Assembly (NCBI GenBank): GCA_029974595.1
Contig: JARKRC010000069.1
Location: 118,603 to 182,602 of the forward strand
Origin: Ereboglobus sp.
Lineage (GTDB): Bacteria > Verrucomicrobiota > Verrucomicrobiia > Opitutales > Opitutaceae
Length of the DNA stretch: 64,000 nucleotides
Reading direction: 5' to 3'
The notes under the pieces were generated by a model. It made no database searches. It was given only the letters and a program-made list of their open reading frames with translations, and was not told where the DNA came from. Below are positions 41,286 through 50,366 of this stretch, one piece after another (position 1 is the stretch's first letter; every line of letters starts with the position of its first letter). The position numbers and the translations under genes are program-made.

Positions 41286-41787
41286 GCGTGCGAACGAACG
41301 AATAAACGCGACAGCGCCGCAGCGCAGGCTTTCTCGAAAAGAATGCGGAGTGCGGAATGAGAAAGCACTCAAACATATTTTCACGCGGAGATGTGGAGAC
41401 GCGGAGGAATACGAACGAATAAACGCCACAACACCGTGATCTGAATCTTGCCCATAAGCTCCGCCCACGCACGCCAAAGGCGTGCCACTCGTCAGCCCAA
41501 GGTCGAGCGTTGCGCGAGACCTTGGGTTTTCTGTTGTTTTTCCAACGCACCCTGCAGGGGTGCCACAAACGTGATTCGCAGGATTGTGATTGTGGCGCCC
41601 CTGCAGGGCGCATGTATCCAAACATTCAATACCCCGGGTGTCGCAGGCTCCACCCGGGGCTGACGAGTGGCACGCCGTTGGCGTGCTCCGGCATCGTCGG
41701 ACCCGGTTAAGTGACGCGCCCTCCCCCCCGCCCTGTTTCAAAAAAGCTCGTCCCGCCCGCGCCGGACGCATTAAAACCCTCCGCATC
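41286..41787. other. Non-coding stretch with nested inverted repeats
   Basis: It holds a degenerate copy of the TCACGC...GACGCGGAGG element near 41381, two copies of a GAACGAATAAACGC motif (about 41291 and 41411), and a large inverted repeat at 41469-41686 with smaller palindromes inside. No gene is supported. Confidence 0.7.
41469..41686. repeat. Composite inverted repeat with nested hairpins
   Basis: The outer 30-bp arms (41469-41498 and 41657-41686) match at 29 of 30 positions as reverse complements. Inside are CCCAAGGTC/GACCTTGGG, CCTGCAGG-centred palindromes at about 41551 and 41601, and an ACCCCGGGTG/CACCCGGGG pair. The structure resembles a non-autonomous palindromic element; none of the inner parts is coding. 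Confidence 0.75.
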
Positions 41788-42786
41788 ATGGCAAACATCA
41801 ACGGACGCATCCTCGTCACCGGCGGCGCGGGCTTCATCGGCAGCGCGCTCGTATGGGCGCTCAACAAACGCGGCCTCGCCGACATCGTGATCGCCGACAT
41901 CCTCGGCCATGACGAAAAATGGAGGAACCTCGCGCCGCTCAACTTCGGCGACTATGTGGAGGCCGGCGTATTTAGAAAACGAATACAGGAGCAACCCGCC
42001 TTCTTCGGCAAATTCTCGACGGTGTTCCACCTTGGCGCGTGCTCGGCCACGACCGAGAGGGACGCCTCCTACCTCGTCGACAACAATTACAACGTCACCA
42101 AGGAGCTCGCCGGCTGGGCGCTCGCGCAGCAGGCCCGCTTCATCTACGCGTCGTCCGCGGCGACCTACGGCGACGGCGCGCAGGGCATGGACGACAAGCG
42201 CGACGATGTGTCCGCCCTCCGTCCGCTCAACATGTATGGCTACTCGAAGCACATGTTCGACCTCTACGCGCAGCGGCACGGCCTGCTCAACCGCATCGTC
42301 GGCGTGAAATATTTCAATGTTTTCGGCCCCAACGAAGACCACAAGGGCGACATGCGCAGCCTCGTCAACAAGGCCTACCAGCAAATCCTCTCGACCGGCC
42401 AGGTGGAGCTCTTCAAGAGCCACAGGCCCGAATACAAGGACGGCGAGCAGATGCGCGATTTCCTTTACGTGAAGGACGCCGTCGAGATGACGATTCACTT
42501 TGCCGAGACATCCACCACCGGCGGCGGCCTCTACAACCTCGGCTCCGGCGAGGCGAACACCTGGCTCACGCTCACAAACGCCATTTTCTCGGCGCTCGGA
42601 CGCGAGCCCAAAATCCAGTTCATCGACATGCCCGAGGCCCTGCGCGGCAAATACCAGTATCACACCTGCGCCGACATTTCGAAACTGCGCACCAGCGGTT
42701 ATATAAACCCCATCACTCCGCTCTCCGAAAGCGTGCGCGACTACGTGCAAAACCACCTGATGACCGGGAAAAAGCTCGGCGAGTGA
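41788..42786 (+). CDS. hldD: ADP-L-glycero-D-manno-heptose 6-epimerase
   Basis: The 332-residue short-chain epimerase has the N-terminal nucleotide motif ILVTGGAGFIGSALVW, the substrate-specific FHLGACSATTERDASYL segment, ATYGDG and the catalytic Tyr in the YGYSKHMFDLY block. It makes the ADP-heptose donor used for LPS inner core, completing the pathway whose earlier steps are at 58.9 and 60.1 kb. It starts at 41788 (MANINGR). A glycoside hydrolase gene follows but is unlikely to be functionally linked. Confidence 0.93.
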   Translation: MANINGRILVTGGAGFIGSALVWALNKRGLADIVIADILGHDEKWRNLAPLNFGDYVEAGVFRKRIQEQPAFFGKFSTVFHLGACSATTERDASYLVDNNYNVTKELAGWALAQQARFIYASSAATYGDGAQGMDDKRDDVSALRPLNMYGYSKHMFDLYAQRHGLLNRIVGVKYFNVFGPNEDHKGDMRSLVNKAYQQILSTGQVELFKSHRPEYKDGEQMRDFLYVKDAVEMTIHFAETSTTGGGLYNLGSGEANTWLTLTNAIFSALGREPKIQFIDMPEALRGKYQYHTCADISKLRTSGYINPITPLSESVRDYVQNHLMTGKKLGE

Positions 42787-42956
42787 TTTGCACACGCGAA
42801 TCACCGCGCCGCTTTTGCCGCCGCCCGCTCCAACCGTAAAACCCGGCCTTCTTACCGTCAGATGGCTGCCCGTGTTGAAGTACGGCGCATAACACGGCGT
42901 TGTTTTGCCCAATTTCCACCCTCCCCCCGGGCAAAACCTTCAAAACACCTTTTTCC

Positions 42957-45137
42957 ATGGGCTTCTATTTTGAAAACTTCCAGAGCATGCATGCCCACGA
43001 GGGCATGAATATCGAAAAAACACTTGAGACCGTCGCGCGCCGCTACATCGGACAAAACCCGGCCCATCCTCCCACCTACCGCGCCTTCAGCCGCGCCGGC
43101 ATCCTGCGCGGCAAGGACTATCGCTACGAAGCCGACTTCAACAAACATTTCCCCGACGCCGAACTCGGCCAGTATGTTTACGCATGGGCAAAAATCTGGG
43201 CCGATTCCGACGGCGCCATCAAGTTCGACATCGATTGCCACAGCCCGACACTCATCTACGTGAACGGCGCGCAAATCTTCCGCTCCGATATTTTCCAGGA
43301 GCGCTATTTCGACAAACGCACGCCGCTCGAAATCCAGCTCAAGGCCGGCTGGAACCACTTCGTGCTCCGCATGCGCAAAACGCTCGGCGGCTTCGGCGCG
43401 GTTTACGGCACCTGGCTCGGCAAACTGCCCTACTATTTCCTCGTGCCCGATCCCGCCCGCGAAGGACAGGAAGGCTGGATTTTCACCGAGCCGCGTGACA
43501 CCGAGCTCGCTATTATCCCCGGCGGCGCGAACGCGCTCACGCCTGATTCGCTTCCCGAAAAAATCAAATGGCTGCCCGCCGCCGCATGGGACGCCCGGCA
43601 ACGCGCCGCCGGGCAGATGACGCGCCTTTTCGGCAAACAGAAAAACATCGCTGCCATCGGCTGGACACGCGCGCAGTTCCTCGCGCCCGGCAAGGCCACC
43701 TGCACGCTCAAGGGCCGCGCGCGCGGAAAACTTTCCATCACCATCGGCGACGAGGTCGTCTTCGCCACCGCGAAGGCCGGCGCGATCAAGGCGCAGGTTC
43801 CCGTGCCCTTCGGCATCCACGACGTTATCGTGCGCTCTGAGTGTGGCGGCGGCGACTGGGGGTTCGAGCTCGACATCACGCAGGGTTCCGAGCCCGTCGC
43901 ACTCCTCAATCCCGCAAACATGACCGGCTCCGCCGCAAAGTGGATCTATCTCGGCCCCGTCACCGCGGATGCCGAGCTCGACCTCGATGCGCTCACGGAC
44001 CTCAACAAGCTCCACGCCGGCGCAACCGGCGAATCCGTTTACTGGCGTATTGACGAACCGGATACATGGGTGCGCCCCTACAACGACAACGCCCTCTACG
44101 GCAAATGGAACTACCCGCTCGGCGTCACGCTCTACGGTCTTCTCCACGCCGGCGCGGTGATCGGCTCCGAGGAAACGCGCCGCTACGTCGCCGACCATTT
44201 CCAGTTCTGCTGCGACACCTACGACTACGCCATGTGGGATCGCGCGCAATACGGCGGCGCGACCAACGTCCACCACCTCCTCACCTCGCTCGACTCGCTC
44301 GACGATTGCGGCTCGGCGGGCTCCGCGCTCCTCGAAACCGCGAAGTATTTCGACCTCGACGGCTACCGCCGCATCGCCGACGTCGTCGCCGACCACATCA
44401 GCACGAAACAAATCCGCCTGTCCGACGGCACCTTTTTCCGTAAAAACCTCATGCACACCTTCCATGAGGACACCCTGTGGGCGGACGACCTCTACATGAG
44501 CGTGCCCTTCCTCGTGCGTTATTATCAGCTCACAAAGGACGCCCGATACATCGACGACGCCGCGCGCCAGTTTATCGGCTTCAAGCGGCACCTCTACATC
44601 CCGCGCATCAAGCTCATGTCGCACGTCTATGATTTCATGCGCGGCAAGGCGACTGGCATCCCGTGGGGTCGCGGCAACGGCTGGGTGCTTTTCTCGCTCT
44701 CGGAGCTCCTCGCCGTCCTGCCCGCGGATCACGAGTTGCGCCCGCAGTTGCTCGATTTCTTCCGCGAGTTCAGCTCCGGCATCCTCGCGCAGCAGGACTC
44801 CGACGGCATGTTCCACCAAGTCGTCAACGAGCACGACTCATACCCCGAGACATCGTGCACCGCGATGTTCGCCTACGGCTTCTCGCGCGGCGTGCAAAAC
44901 GGCTGGTTCAAGGACGCCGCCCCCTACATCCGCTCGGCCTGCCGCGCGTGGGAGGCGATCTGCAAAACCTCAATCGACAAACTCGGCAACGTGCACGGCG
45001 TCTGTCGCGGCTCGGAGTTCTCGTTCCAGTCGGAATATTACAAACGCGACCTCCTCTGGAATCTCAACGACACGCACGGCATCGGCATCGTGCTCCTCGC
45101 CGGCATCGAGCTCTGCAAATTGCGCGACTTCCTGTAA
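42957..45137 (+). CDS. GH105-type unsaturated glycuronyl hydrolase with N-terminal beta-sandwich
   Basis: The 726-residue protein has two parts. The first about 330 residues are strand-rich (such as GKDYRYEADFNKHFPDAELG and FELDITQGSEPVALL) and look like a carbohydrate-associated beta-sandwich. From about residue 360, an (alpha/alpha)6-barrel matches GH105/GH88 style: ALYGKWNYPLGVTLYGLLHAG, HTFHEDTLWADDLYMSVPFL and IPWGRGNGWVLFSLSELL. Such enzymes remove unsaturated uronic acids from pectin- or RG-I-derived oligosaccharides. No signal peptide is visible, so it may act in the cytoplasm on imported oligomers. Confidence 0.8.
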   Translation: MGFYFENFQSMHAHEGMNIEKTLETVARRYIGQNPAHPPTYRAFSRAGILRGKDYRYEADFNKHFPDAELGQYVYAWAKIWADSDGAIKFDIDCHSPTLIYVNGAQIFRSDIFQERYFDKRTPLEIQLKAGWNHFVLRMRKTLGGFGAVYGTWLGKLPYYFLVPDPAREGQEGWIFTEPRDTELAIIPGGANALTPDSLPEKIKWLPAAAWDARQRAAGQMTRLFGKQKNIAAIGWTRAQFLAPGKATCTLKGRARGKLSITIGDEVVFATAKAGAIKAQVPVPFGIHDVIVRSECGGGDWGFELDITQGSEPVALLNPANMTGSAAKWIYLGPVTADAELDLDALTDLNKLHAGATGESVYWRIDEPDTWVRPYNDNALYGKWNYPLGVTLYGLLHAGAVIGSEETRRYVADHFQFCCDTYDYAMWDRAQYGGATNVHHLLTSLDSLDDCGSAGSALLETAKYFDLDGYRRIADVVADHISTKQIRLSDGTFFRKNLMHTFHEDTLWADDLYMSVPFLVRYYQLTKDARYIDDAARQFIGFKRHLYIPRIKLMSHVYDFMRGKATGIPWGRGNGWVLFSLSELLAVLPADHELRPQLLDFFREFSSGILAQQDSDGMFHQVVNEHDSYPETSCTAMFAYGFSRGVQNGWFKDAAPYIRSACRAWEAICKTSIDKLGNVHGVCRGSEFSFQSEYYKRDLLWNLNDTHGIGIVLLAGIELCKLRDFL

Positions 45138-45170
45138 AAAGCCTGAGGCCGCGCGACCTCCCAACGGGCG

Positions 45171-45713
45171 TCACCAGACATCCAGCACCGCGCGCGCCGT
45201 GCTTTCCGCGAGCGATGAGGCGAGCAGCGGCATCGTGTTGTATTCGGCCTGAAGCTGGTCGCTTTGCTGGGCGGCGGGCGATGGCGTCGTGAAAATCTGG
45301 CGCGTGGCGGTGACGGGGCGTTTTTCGAAATACACCTTGCCCGAGCGGTTATCGCTGAGCGTGCACACGGCGGCGGCGGTGATGTCGAGCTTGCGCGCAA
45401 GGCCCGAATCCTCCGGGCGCGCCGTCGTCATGCGGCGCGTGTAGTCTTCGAGATTCACGGTGAGCACGGCGTCGGCGCTTTCAGGCGAACTGGCAAGCGA
45501 GACACGCCCGTCGCGGATAAAGACGTCGCGAAGTTGCGACGTGAAAACCGCCGCCGCCTGCGGGATGTTCGCCGTGTTCCCGACCGGGGCGATGTAAAGC
45601 GTGCGAAAAGGCAGCGCGCCGCCCGTGCCGAGCTTGTAGTGCGAACAGGCGGAAAAAACACCCGCGCACAGCACGCACACAACCGCGAGGAGGCTCTTTG
45701 TCGGAAAACGCAT
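45171..45713 (-). CDS. lptE: LptE-type LPS-assembly lipoprotein
   Basis: The 180-residue protein has a lipobox (AGVFSACSHY) and the LptE core HYKLGTGGALPFRTLYIAPVGN, then a strand with VFTSQLRDVFIRDGRVSLAS and a C-terminal helix. LptE plugs the LptD barrel and moves LPS to the outer surface. The gene is convergent with the GH105-type gene. LptD was not found in the window. Confidence 0.8.
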   Translation of the reverse strand: MRFPTKSLLAVVCVLCAGVFSACSHYKLGTGGALPFRTLYIAPVGNTANIPQAAAVFTSQLRDVFIRDGRVSLASSPESADAVLTVNLEDYTRRMTTARPEDSGLARKLDITAAAVCTLSDNRSGKVYFEKRPVTATRQIFTTPSPAAQQSDQLQAEYNTMPLLASSLAESTARAVLDVW

Positions 45714-45818
45714 GGAAACACGAATGGACGCGATTCAGCCGATGACTACACAAAAATTTGCGTGTCAGCACGAGCCTTTCGCGCTTTCATGCGAGGTTTT
45801 CAATTTCCAACCACCGTC

Positions 45819-47090
45819 ATGCTCGATCCCAGACTCCTTCGTGAATCGCCCGACATCGTCCGCGCCGCGATTGCCAAAAAACATCTCCAAGTCGATCTCG
45901 ACGCCGTCATCGCGCTCGACAACGCGTGGCGCGCCCTGCTTCAGGAAACCGAGTCCCTGCGCTCCCGGCAGAAGGCCGCCAACAACGACATGGCAAAGCT
46001 CCCCAAGGGCTCGCCCGAGTTCATCGCCAAGGTCGCCGAAATGCGCGCCGTCTCCGCGCAGGTGAAGGAAAAGGAAACCGCGCTCAAGGCTGCTGAGGAA
46101 AAATGCCGCGCCGCCATGCTCTCGCTCCCGAACATCCCCCACGCGAGCGTGCCCGAGGGCGCGACGCCGGAGCAAAACGTCGTCTTCTCGACCCACGGCG
46201 ACATCGCCGCGCTCGTCTCCGCGCACGCCAAGCCGCACTACGACATCCCCGGTTTCAACAAACTCTTCGACTTCGACCGCGGCGCGAAAGTCACCGGCGC
46301 GGGTTTCCCGTTCTATGTCGGCGACGGCGCAAAAATCGTGCGCGCCCTGCTCCAGTTCTTCCTCGATGAGGACACCAAGGCCGGTTACACTGAGGTCAAC
46401 CCGCCCATCTTCGTCAACGAAGCCAGCGCCACCGCCGTCGGCCAGCTCCCCGACAAGGAGGGCATGATGTATGAAACGATCCCCGACCGCTTCTACGCCA
46501 TCCCGACCGCCGAGACCCCGCTCACGAATTTCTTCCGCGACGAAATCGTGGACGAAGCCGCCCTCCCCATCTGCCGCTGCGCCTACACGCCCTGCTTCCG
46601 CCGCGAGGCGGGCAGCCACGGCAAGGACGTCCGCGGCCTGAACCGCCTGCACCAGTTCGACAAGGTCGAACTCCTGAAATGGGTCCACCCGTCCACAAGC
46701 TACGCCGAGCACGACAAGCTGCGCAACGACGCCGAGCGCCTCCTCCAAAAACTGGAGCTCCCCTACCGCGTGCTCCTCATGTGCGGCGGGGACCTCGGCT
46801 TTTCGCAGTCGAAAAAATACGATCTCGAAGTCTGGTCCGGCGGCCAGCAACGCTGGCTCGAAGTGTCGAGCTGCTCGAATTTCGAATCCTTCCAGGCCCG
46901 CCGAGCCCAAATCCGCTTCCGCGCCAAGGACGGCAAACCCGAACTCGTGCATACAATCAACGGCTCCGGCCTGGCGATTCCGCGCGTGCTCTCCGCCCTG
47001 CTCGAAAACAACCTGCAAGCCGACGGCCGCATAAAAATCCCCGCCGCCCTCGTCCCCTACTTCGGCAAGGAATACCTGACATTCCTATAA
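45819..47090 (+). CDS. serS: Seryl-tRNA synthetase
   Basis: The 423-residue enzyme charges tRNA-Ser. It has the N-terminal coiled-coil arm (ALLQETESLRSRQKAANNDM...VKEKETALKAAEEKCR), motif 2 around CYTPCFRREAGSHGKDVRGLNRLHQF, and motif 3 NGSGLAIPRVLSALLENN. The length and motif order are normal. The start at 45819 (MLDPRLLRES) gives the expected N-terminus; the longer frame adds unrelated residues. Confidence 0.95.
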   Translation: MLDPRLLRESPDIVRAAIAKKHLQVDLDAVIALDNAWRALLQETESLRSRQKAANNDMAKLPKGSPEFIAKVAEMRAVSAQVKEKETALKAAEEKCRAAMLSLPNIPHASVPEGATPEQNVVFSTHGDIAALVSAHAKPHYDIPGFNKLFDFDRGAKVTGAGFPFYVGDGAKIVRALLQFFLDEDTKAGYTEVNPPIFVNEASATAVGQLPDKEGMMYETIPDRFYAIPTAETPLTNFFRDEIVDEAALPICRCAYTPCFRREAGSHGKDVRGLNRLHQFDKVELLKWVHPSTSYAEHDKLRNDAERLLQKLELPYRVLLMCGGDLGFSQSKKYDLEVWSGGQQRWLEVSSCSNFESFQARRAQIRFRAKDGKPELVHTINGSGLAIPRVLSALLENNLQADGRIKIPAALVPYFGKEYLTFL

Positions 47091-47511
47091 AGTTTCCGGT
47101 TTTACATACCGGCTGCCCAAGCGTCCACCTCCGGAGTTCTTTGTTTTAACACAAAGTACGCAGAGCTTTCGCACGCCCATGATCGGGTGGCACGGGCATC
47201 CTGCCCGTGGGTTTGAGACAAGGGAAAAGAGAGGCGCAAGATTTCTCATGCCGTTCTTTGTAAAGCCCCTTGTCATAAAAATTTAATGATTGACAACCAA
47301 TGTAATAACGCAGCCTTCGAAGGCATATTTTCCACCCTTCAACCCAAAACCAGCCTGGTCTGATAGCTCTCGATAGAGAACCGATGGCTACTCTTCTCAT
47401 CATACTTCTGCTACAACAAATCGATGGCGTAATCAGCAACATCTATGAATCTCGAGCAAGGCGATGCAGCCACCTTCGATAGCTGATCTTTGACGCTCGC
47501 CCAAAAATTAC
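47091..47511. other. Non-coding stretch with one CACGGGCA palindrome
   Basis: CACGGGCA (47191-47198) and TGCCCGTG (47202-47209) form one copy of the dispersed palindrome preceded by GGTGG. The rest, which is more AT-rich, shows nothing recognised. Confidence 0.6.
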
Positions 47512-48021
47512 ATGAAAGCTCCAGTTATATTCCTCATGCTTTTTATCGCCAGTGCAGCATACGCACAGAACACGGATGCTGTAAATCTTAGCATAAAGAG
47601 AAAGCTTGCAGAGTGCAAAGAGAAGGATGCAACCAGCTCACTTACGGTAATCTGCTCGCTCGATGGCATTTTCGAGAATCACAAAGAAGTTTTCTATTTT
47701 CACATGCCATTACCTGACGATCCTTCCGACTTTTCTTCAGCTCCATTATCGTTCGCCGATAGCCTTGTTGGCACCGGCTTTGGTTTATCGATGGGGGTGA
47801 ATCCTGGCGATACAGCAGTGAAGGTCAAGATTAGCGCCTACTGGACTACCACAAGCGCACGCGGAAAGAGCAATATTGAGATTCTTGTGCCACTTTACAA
47901 AAAAAAGAAGGGCATGGATGCAGGGTTCACTTATTCGGCCACTTGGCGGAAAATGGAGAAAAAGAAAGAGGTGAACCAAACGCCAGCGCCTGCGCGGATT
48001 GACGAGGCTCCTGCAAATTAA
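47512..48021 (+). CDS. Secreted protein, uncharacterised
   Basis: The 169-residue protein has a clear signal peptide (APVIFLMLFIASAAYAQ) and a beta-rich body with a SLTVICSLDGIFENHKEVFYFHM segment and a basic tail. No domain is recognised. A similar-sized secreted protein follows at 48064 on the same strand, so the two may form an operon. The DNA is more AT-rich than the surrounding housekeeping genes. Confidence 0.6.
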   Translation: MKAPVIFLMLFIASAAYAQNTDAVNLSIKRKLAECKEKDATSSLTVICSLDGIFENHKEVFYFHMPLPDDPSDFSSAPLSFADSLVGTGFGLSMGVNPGDTAVKVKISAYWTTTSARGKSNIEILVPLYKKKKGMDAGFTYSATWRKMEKKKEVNQTPAPARIDEAPAN

Positions 48022-48063
48022 CGCTTGAGGCTACGCACGGCACATTTGCAACATGTATCCAAT

Positions 48064-48693
48064 ATGAAAACGACATGCGCCATTTTAGTGTTTATTATTA
48101 GCGCGATACTTCAGGCTCGTGCGGATTGGAGCGTATTAAAGAATGACAAAGGGGACATTGTAGAGATAGCGGTTGATTTCACGATTAAAGAGAAGACCGT
48201 AAACCCAGACGGAAGTGTTTCCATGATTTTGAGCGCCACACACGCGGGCGAAGAAGCGGGGTTTTCAGCGCAGGTCTCGAAGCCTCGCGAAGGTGACATT
48301 GCGGTGGCCGGGAAGAAAAAGCGCATGTCTGTCATGCGAAGCGACGTAATCGTTACTTCGTCTGGCGCCCCCACGAAGACTCTTGAGAAACTCTTATTGC
48401 ATCAACTTGACGCGCAGGATGCTGGTGACGGCGGCCCGCTTCATGTTGTCGGCTTGTATTCAGCGATCTCCGCTTCGCAGATGGTCTCATTTTTTACGCC
48501 GTCCCTTTTTCACGCCAGCGATGTCGGCCTTACTTTTGACGATACGGGAAAACACGTGCTCGGCAGTTGTTTCCGCATCACGTTTTTCATGGATATTCCC
48601 ATGAAACGTTTTACAGCATATTTCTCCACACCGGCGGGCATCGGCGGGACATCAGAAGCCACACGCACACGAATAAAGAAAGAGTTGAACTAA
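48064..48693 (+). CDS. Secreted protein, uncharacterised
   Basis: The 209-residue protein has a signal peptide (CAILVFIISAILQARA) and a strand-rich body with VSMILSATHAGEEAGF and VLGSCFRITFFMDIPMKRFT. No known domain is recognised. It starts 42 bases after the previous secreted protein gene. The start at 48064 is selected as the first ATG that gives a signal peptide. Confidence 0.6.
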   Translation: MKTTCAILVFIISAILQARADWSVLKNDKGDIVEIAVDFTIKEKTVNPDGSVSMILSATHAGEEAGFSAQVSKPREGDIAVAGKKKRMSVMRSDVIVTSSGAPTKTLEKLLLHQLDAQDAGDGGPLHVVGLYSAISASQMVSFFTPSLFHASDVGLTFDDTGKHVLGSCFRITFFMDIPMKRFTAYFSTPAGIGGTSEATRTRIKKELN

Positions 48694-48772
48694 GCGCCAA
48701 GGCCAACACGGATGGGGCCATAAATTAACCGCTGCGAGCTCTGCGTCGCCCATCTTCAATGCCCATCAAAAA

Positions 48773-49102
48773 ATGATTATTATATTTTTAGCGATTATAT
48801 CAGGTGTTATAAGCATTATCTTTTCAGCCTTCAGTATTTTTACCCGTTTCTCAAAGCGAAGACGAACAGCCCTTATCGCGCTTTTTTGCATTACGGGCAT
48901 CAACCTTCTCATGGCTGCCCAGCTCTCTTGGACGCTCCGCGATGGACTTGGTCCCGATGCAATTGAATCAACAGGGACAGAAGCGTTATTACGATTTATG
49001 AGAGATTATTGGTTTGTTGCTCTTATCTATTTATTACCACTTGTTGCCGCACTTATCCTTACACGCGTTCCACGCCAAGAGAAGAAAAGACGTGAGCACT
49101 AA
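48773..49102 (+). CDS. Small membrane protein
   Basis: The 109-residue protein has three membrane segments (IIIFLAIISGVISIIFSAFSIF, TALIALFCITGINLLMAAQL and WFVALIYLLPLVAALILT) and a basic tail RVPRQEKKRREH. Nothing else can be said about its role. It is close to the two secreted protein genes on the same strand. Confidence 0.6.
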   Translation: MIIIFLAIISGVISIIFSAFSIFTRFSKRRRTALIALFCITGINLLMAAQLSWTLRDGLGPDAIESTGTEALLRFMRDYWFVALIYLLPLVAALILTRVPRQEKKRREH

Positions 49103-49160
49103 GCCCGCCGTGGATTCGGATTACTGGAAGCTGGTTCGGGGCTGCCGGAATTAGAACCGG

Positions 49161-49889
49161 CTACCTCGCATTGATGTTTTGCGACGAAAGAGATTCGTAT
49201 TTTGCCAGCCAAGCGCGACCGGCGTCGGTGAGGGAATACTTTTGCAAAGGGCTGTTCGGTTTGTCGGGCAGGGTCGGAGCGAGCCATCCGGCCTTGATGA
49301 GCGGGTTGAGGTAGGTTTTGCGGAAGTGCTTGCGATCAGTCAGCCCCGCCGCCTTCTGCAACGCATCGCGTGACTGGATTTGGTCAGCACATCCCAACAA
49401 GGAGGCGACTTGCGGGGCAACTTGCGGGGTGACTTGCATGGTGAGCATCCCAAGAGCCGACGCCAAATCCGATAACATACCGTTAATAAGCATCTTATCA
49501 TGCATGGCAACTTGCACGGTGACTTGGGGGGTGGCATCACCGATTGAGTCCCCCATCTCCGAATCCGGCGCAGATCGGAGAGGGAGGCGCACCAGCAAAA
49601 ACGTGCGGTTTTCGTCGGTCTCGAACTGCGCGGCTGGCGAGCCGTTGTCGGCCATCGCCTTTTGAATCGTGGGAATGCCGGTATTGCGGCCTTCGCTCAG
49701 TTCCAACTCTTTCAGAAATTCGCCGATGCGGCGGTTCCGGTAACGACACCCCACCGGCCGGCCGGCGCTCAACTCCTCCATCGGAATCGAGCGATCGGGG
49801 CCGGGGAAACTCTGCACGAGGATCTCGCCGGGCATCACGCGCACCTCGATGGGCTCCCGCTCCTCGTAGCTGCAATGGATGTTAATGAA
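49161..49889 (-). pseudogene. 5'-truncated AlbA/RecG-C-type ATP-binding regulator
   Basis: The frame encodes the end of a HATPase_c_4-type protein (EREPIEVRVMPGEILVQSFP, then GRPVGCRYRNRRIGEFLKELELSEGRNTGIPTI) and a C-terminal region with a winged helix near FRKTYLNPLIKAGWLAP. The expected N-terminal AlbA_2/ATPase part is missing; the frame is open without a start codon to 49913, where it meets the inverted-repeat end of the GxxExxY element. The homologous reading stops near NIHCSYEEREP. The other half is not found past the element, so the gene was probably cut by insertion plus deletion. Confidence 0.7.
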
Positions 49890-49908
49890 AAAAGAGATAC
49901 GAAGTGAT

Positions 49909-50352
49909 TTATTTCACGCAGAGACGCGGAGGCGCGGAGAAATTGTTTACGATGCGTTTGATACCGCCCTTCATCACGGGCGCGCCGAAATTCAGGAGCA
50001 GTCCCACGCGAAAATCGAGCAGGCGGAGATAGGTCAGGAGTTGCTTGGCGTGAACCGGAGCCAGGTTCTCCACCGATTTCAGCTCCACAACGACAGATCG
50101 CTCGACAATCAGGTCCGCGCGAAATCCGTCGTCGATTACCAATCCATCCCACGCCACCGGAACGGATTTTTGCCGTTCCACCCGCAGCCCACGTTTCTGC
50201 AACTCATGCGCGAGCACCGCCTCGTAAACACTTTCCAGCAAGCCCGGTCCCAGCCCTTGATGGATATGAAAAGCCGCATCCACAATTTGTCCGGTAAGCG
50301 CATTCCATTCCTCTGCACTCGGCGCCTCCGCGTCTCTGCGTGAGCCCTTCAT
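49909..50352 (-). CDS. GxxExxY protein (PD-(D/E)xK-like)
   Basis: The product is 147 residues from the ATG at 50352 (an ATG at 50370 overlaps the next gene). It contains IVDAAFHIHQGLGPGLLESVYE (the G-x-x-E-x-x-Y motif), FRADLIVERSVVVELKSVENL (strand-E-x-K, like a PD-(D/E)xK nuclease) and FRVGLLLNFGAPVMKGGIKR. GxxExxY proteins are found in many copies in some genomes and their role is unknown. Both coding ends are built from inverted repeats (49914-49939 and 50318-50343). Confidence 0.8.
   Translation of the reverse strand: MKGSRRDAEAPSAEEWNALTGQIVDAAFHIHQGLGPGLLESVYEAVLAHELQKRGLRVERQKSVPVAWDGLVIDDGFRADLIVERSVVVELKSVENLAPVHAKQLLTYLRLLDFRVGLLLNFGAPVMKGGIKRIVNNFSAPPRLCVK
49914..50343. mobile_element. 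GxxExxY element with 26-bp inverted-repeat ends
   Basis: TCACGCAGAGACGCGGAGGC at 49914 and its reverse complement ending at 50343 match over 26 bases with one difference. The repeats sit inside the coding sequence and encode both ends of the protein (SRRDAEAPS and FSAPPRLCVK). A degenerate copy of the repeat lies near 41381. No target-site duplication was recognised. Confidence 0.55.
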
Positions 50353-50366
50353 GGAAGCCCGCCCGG

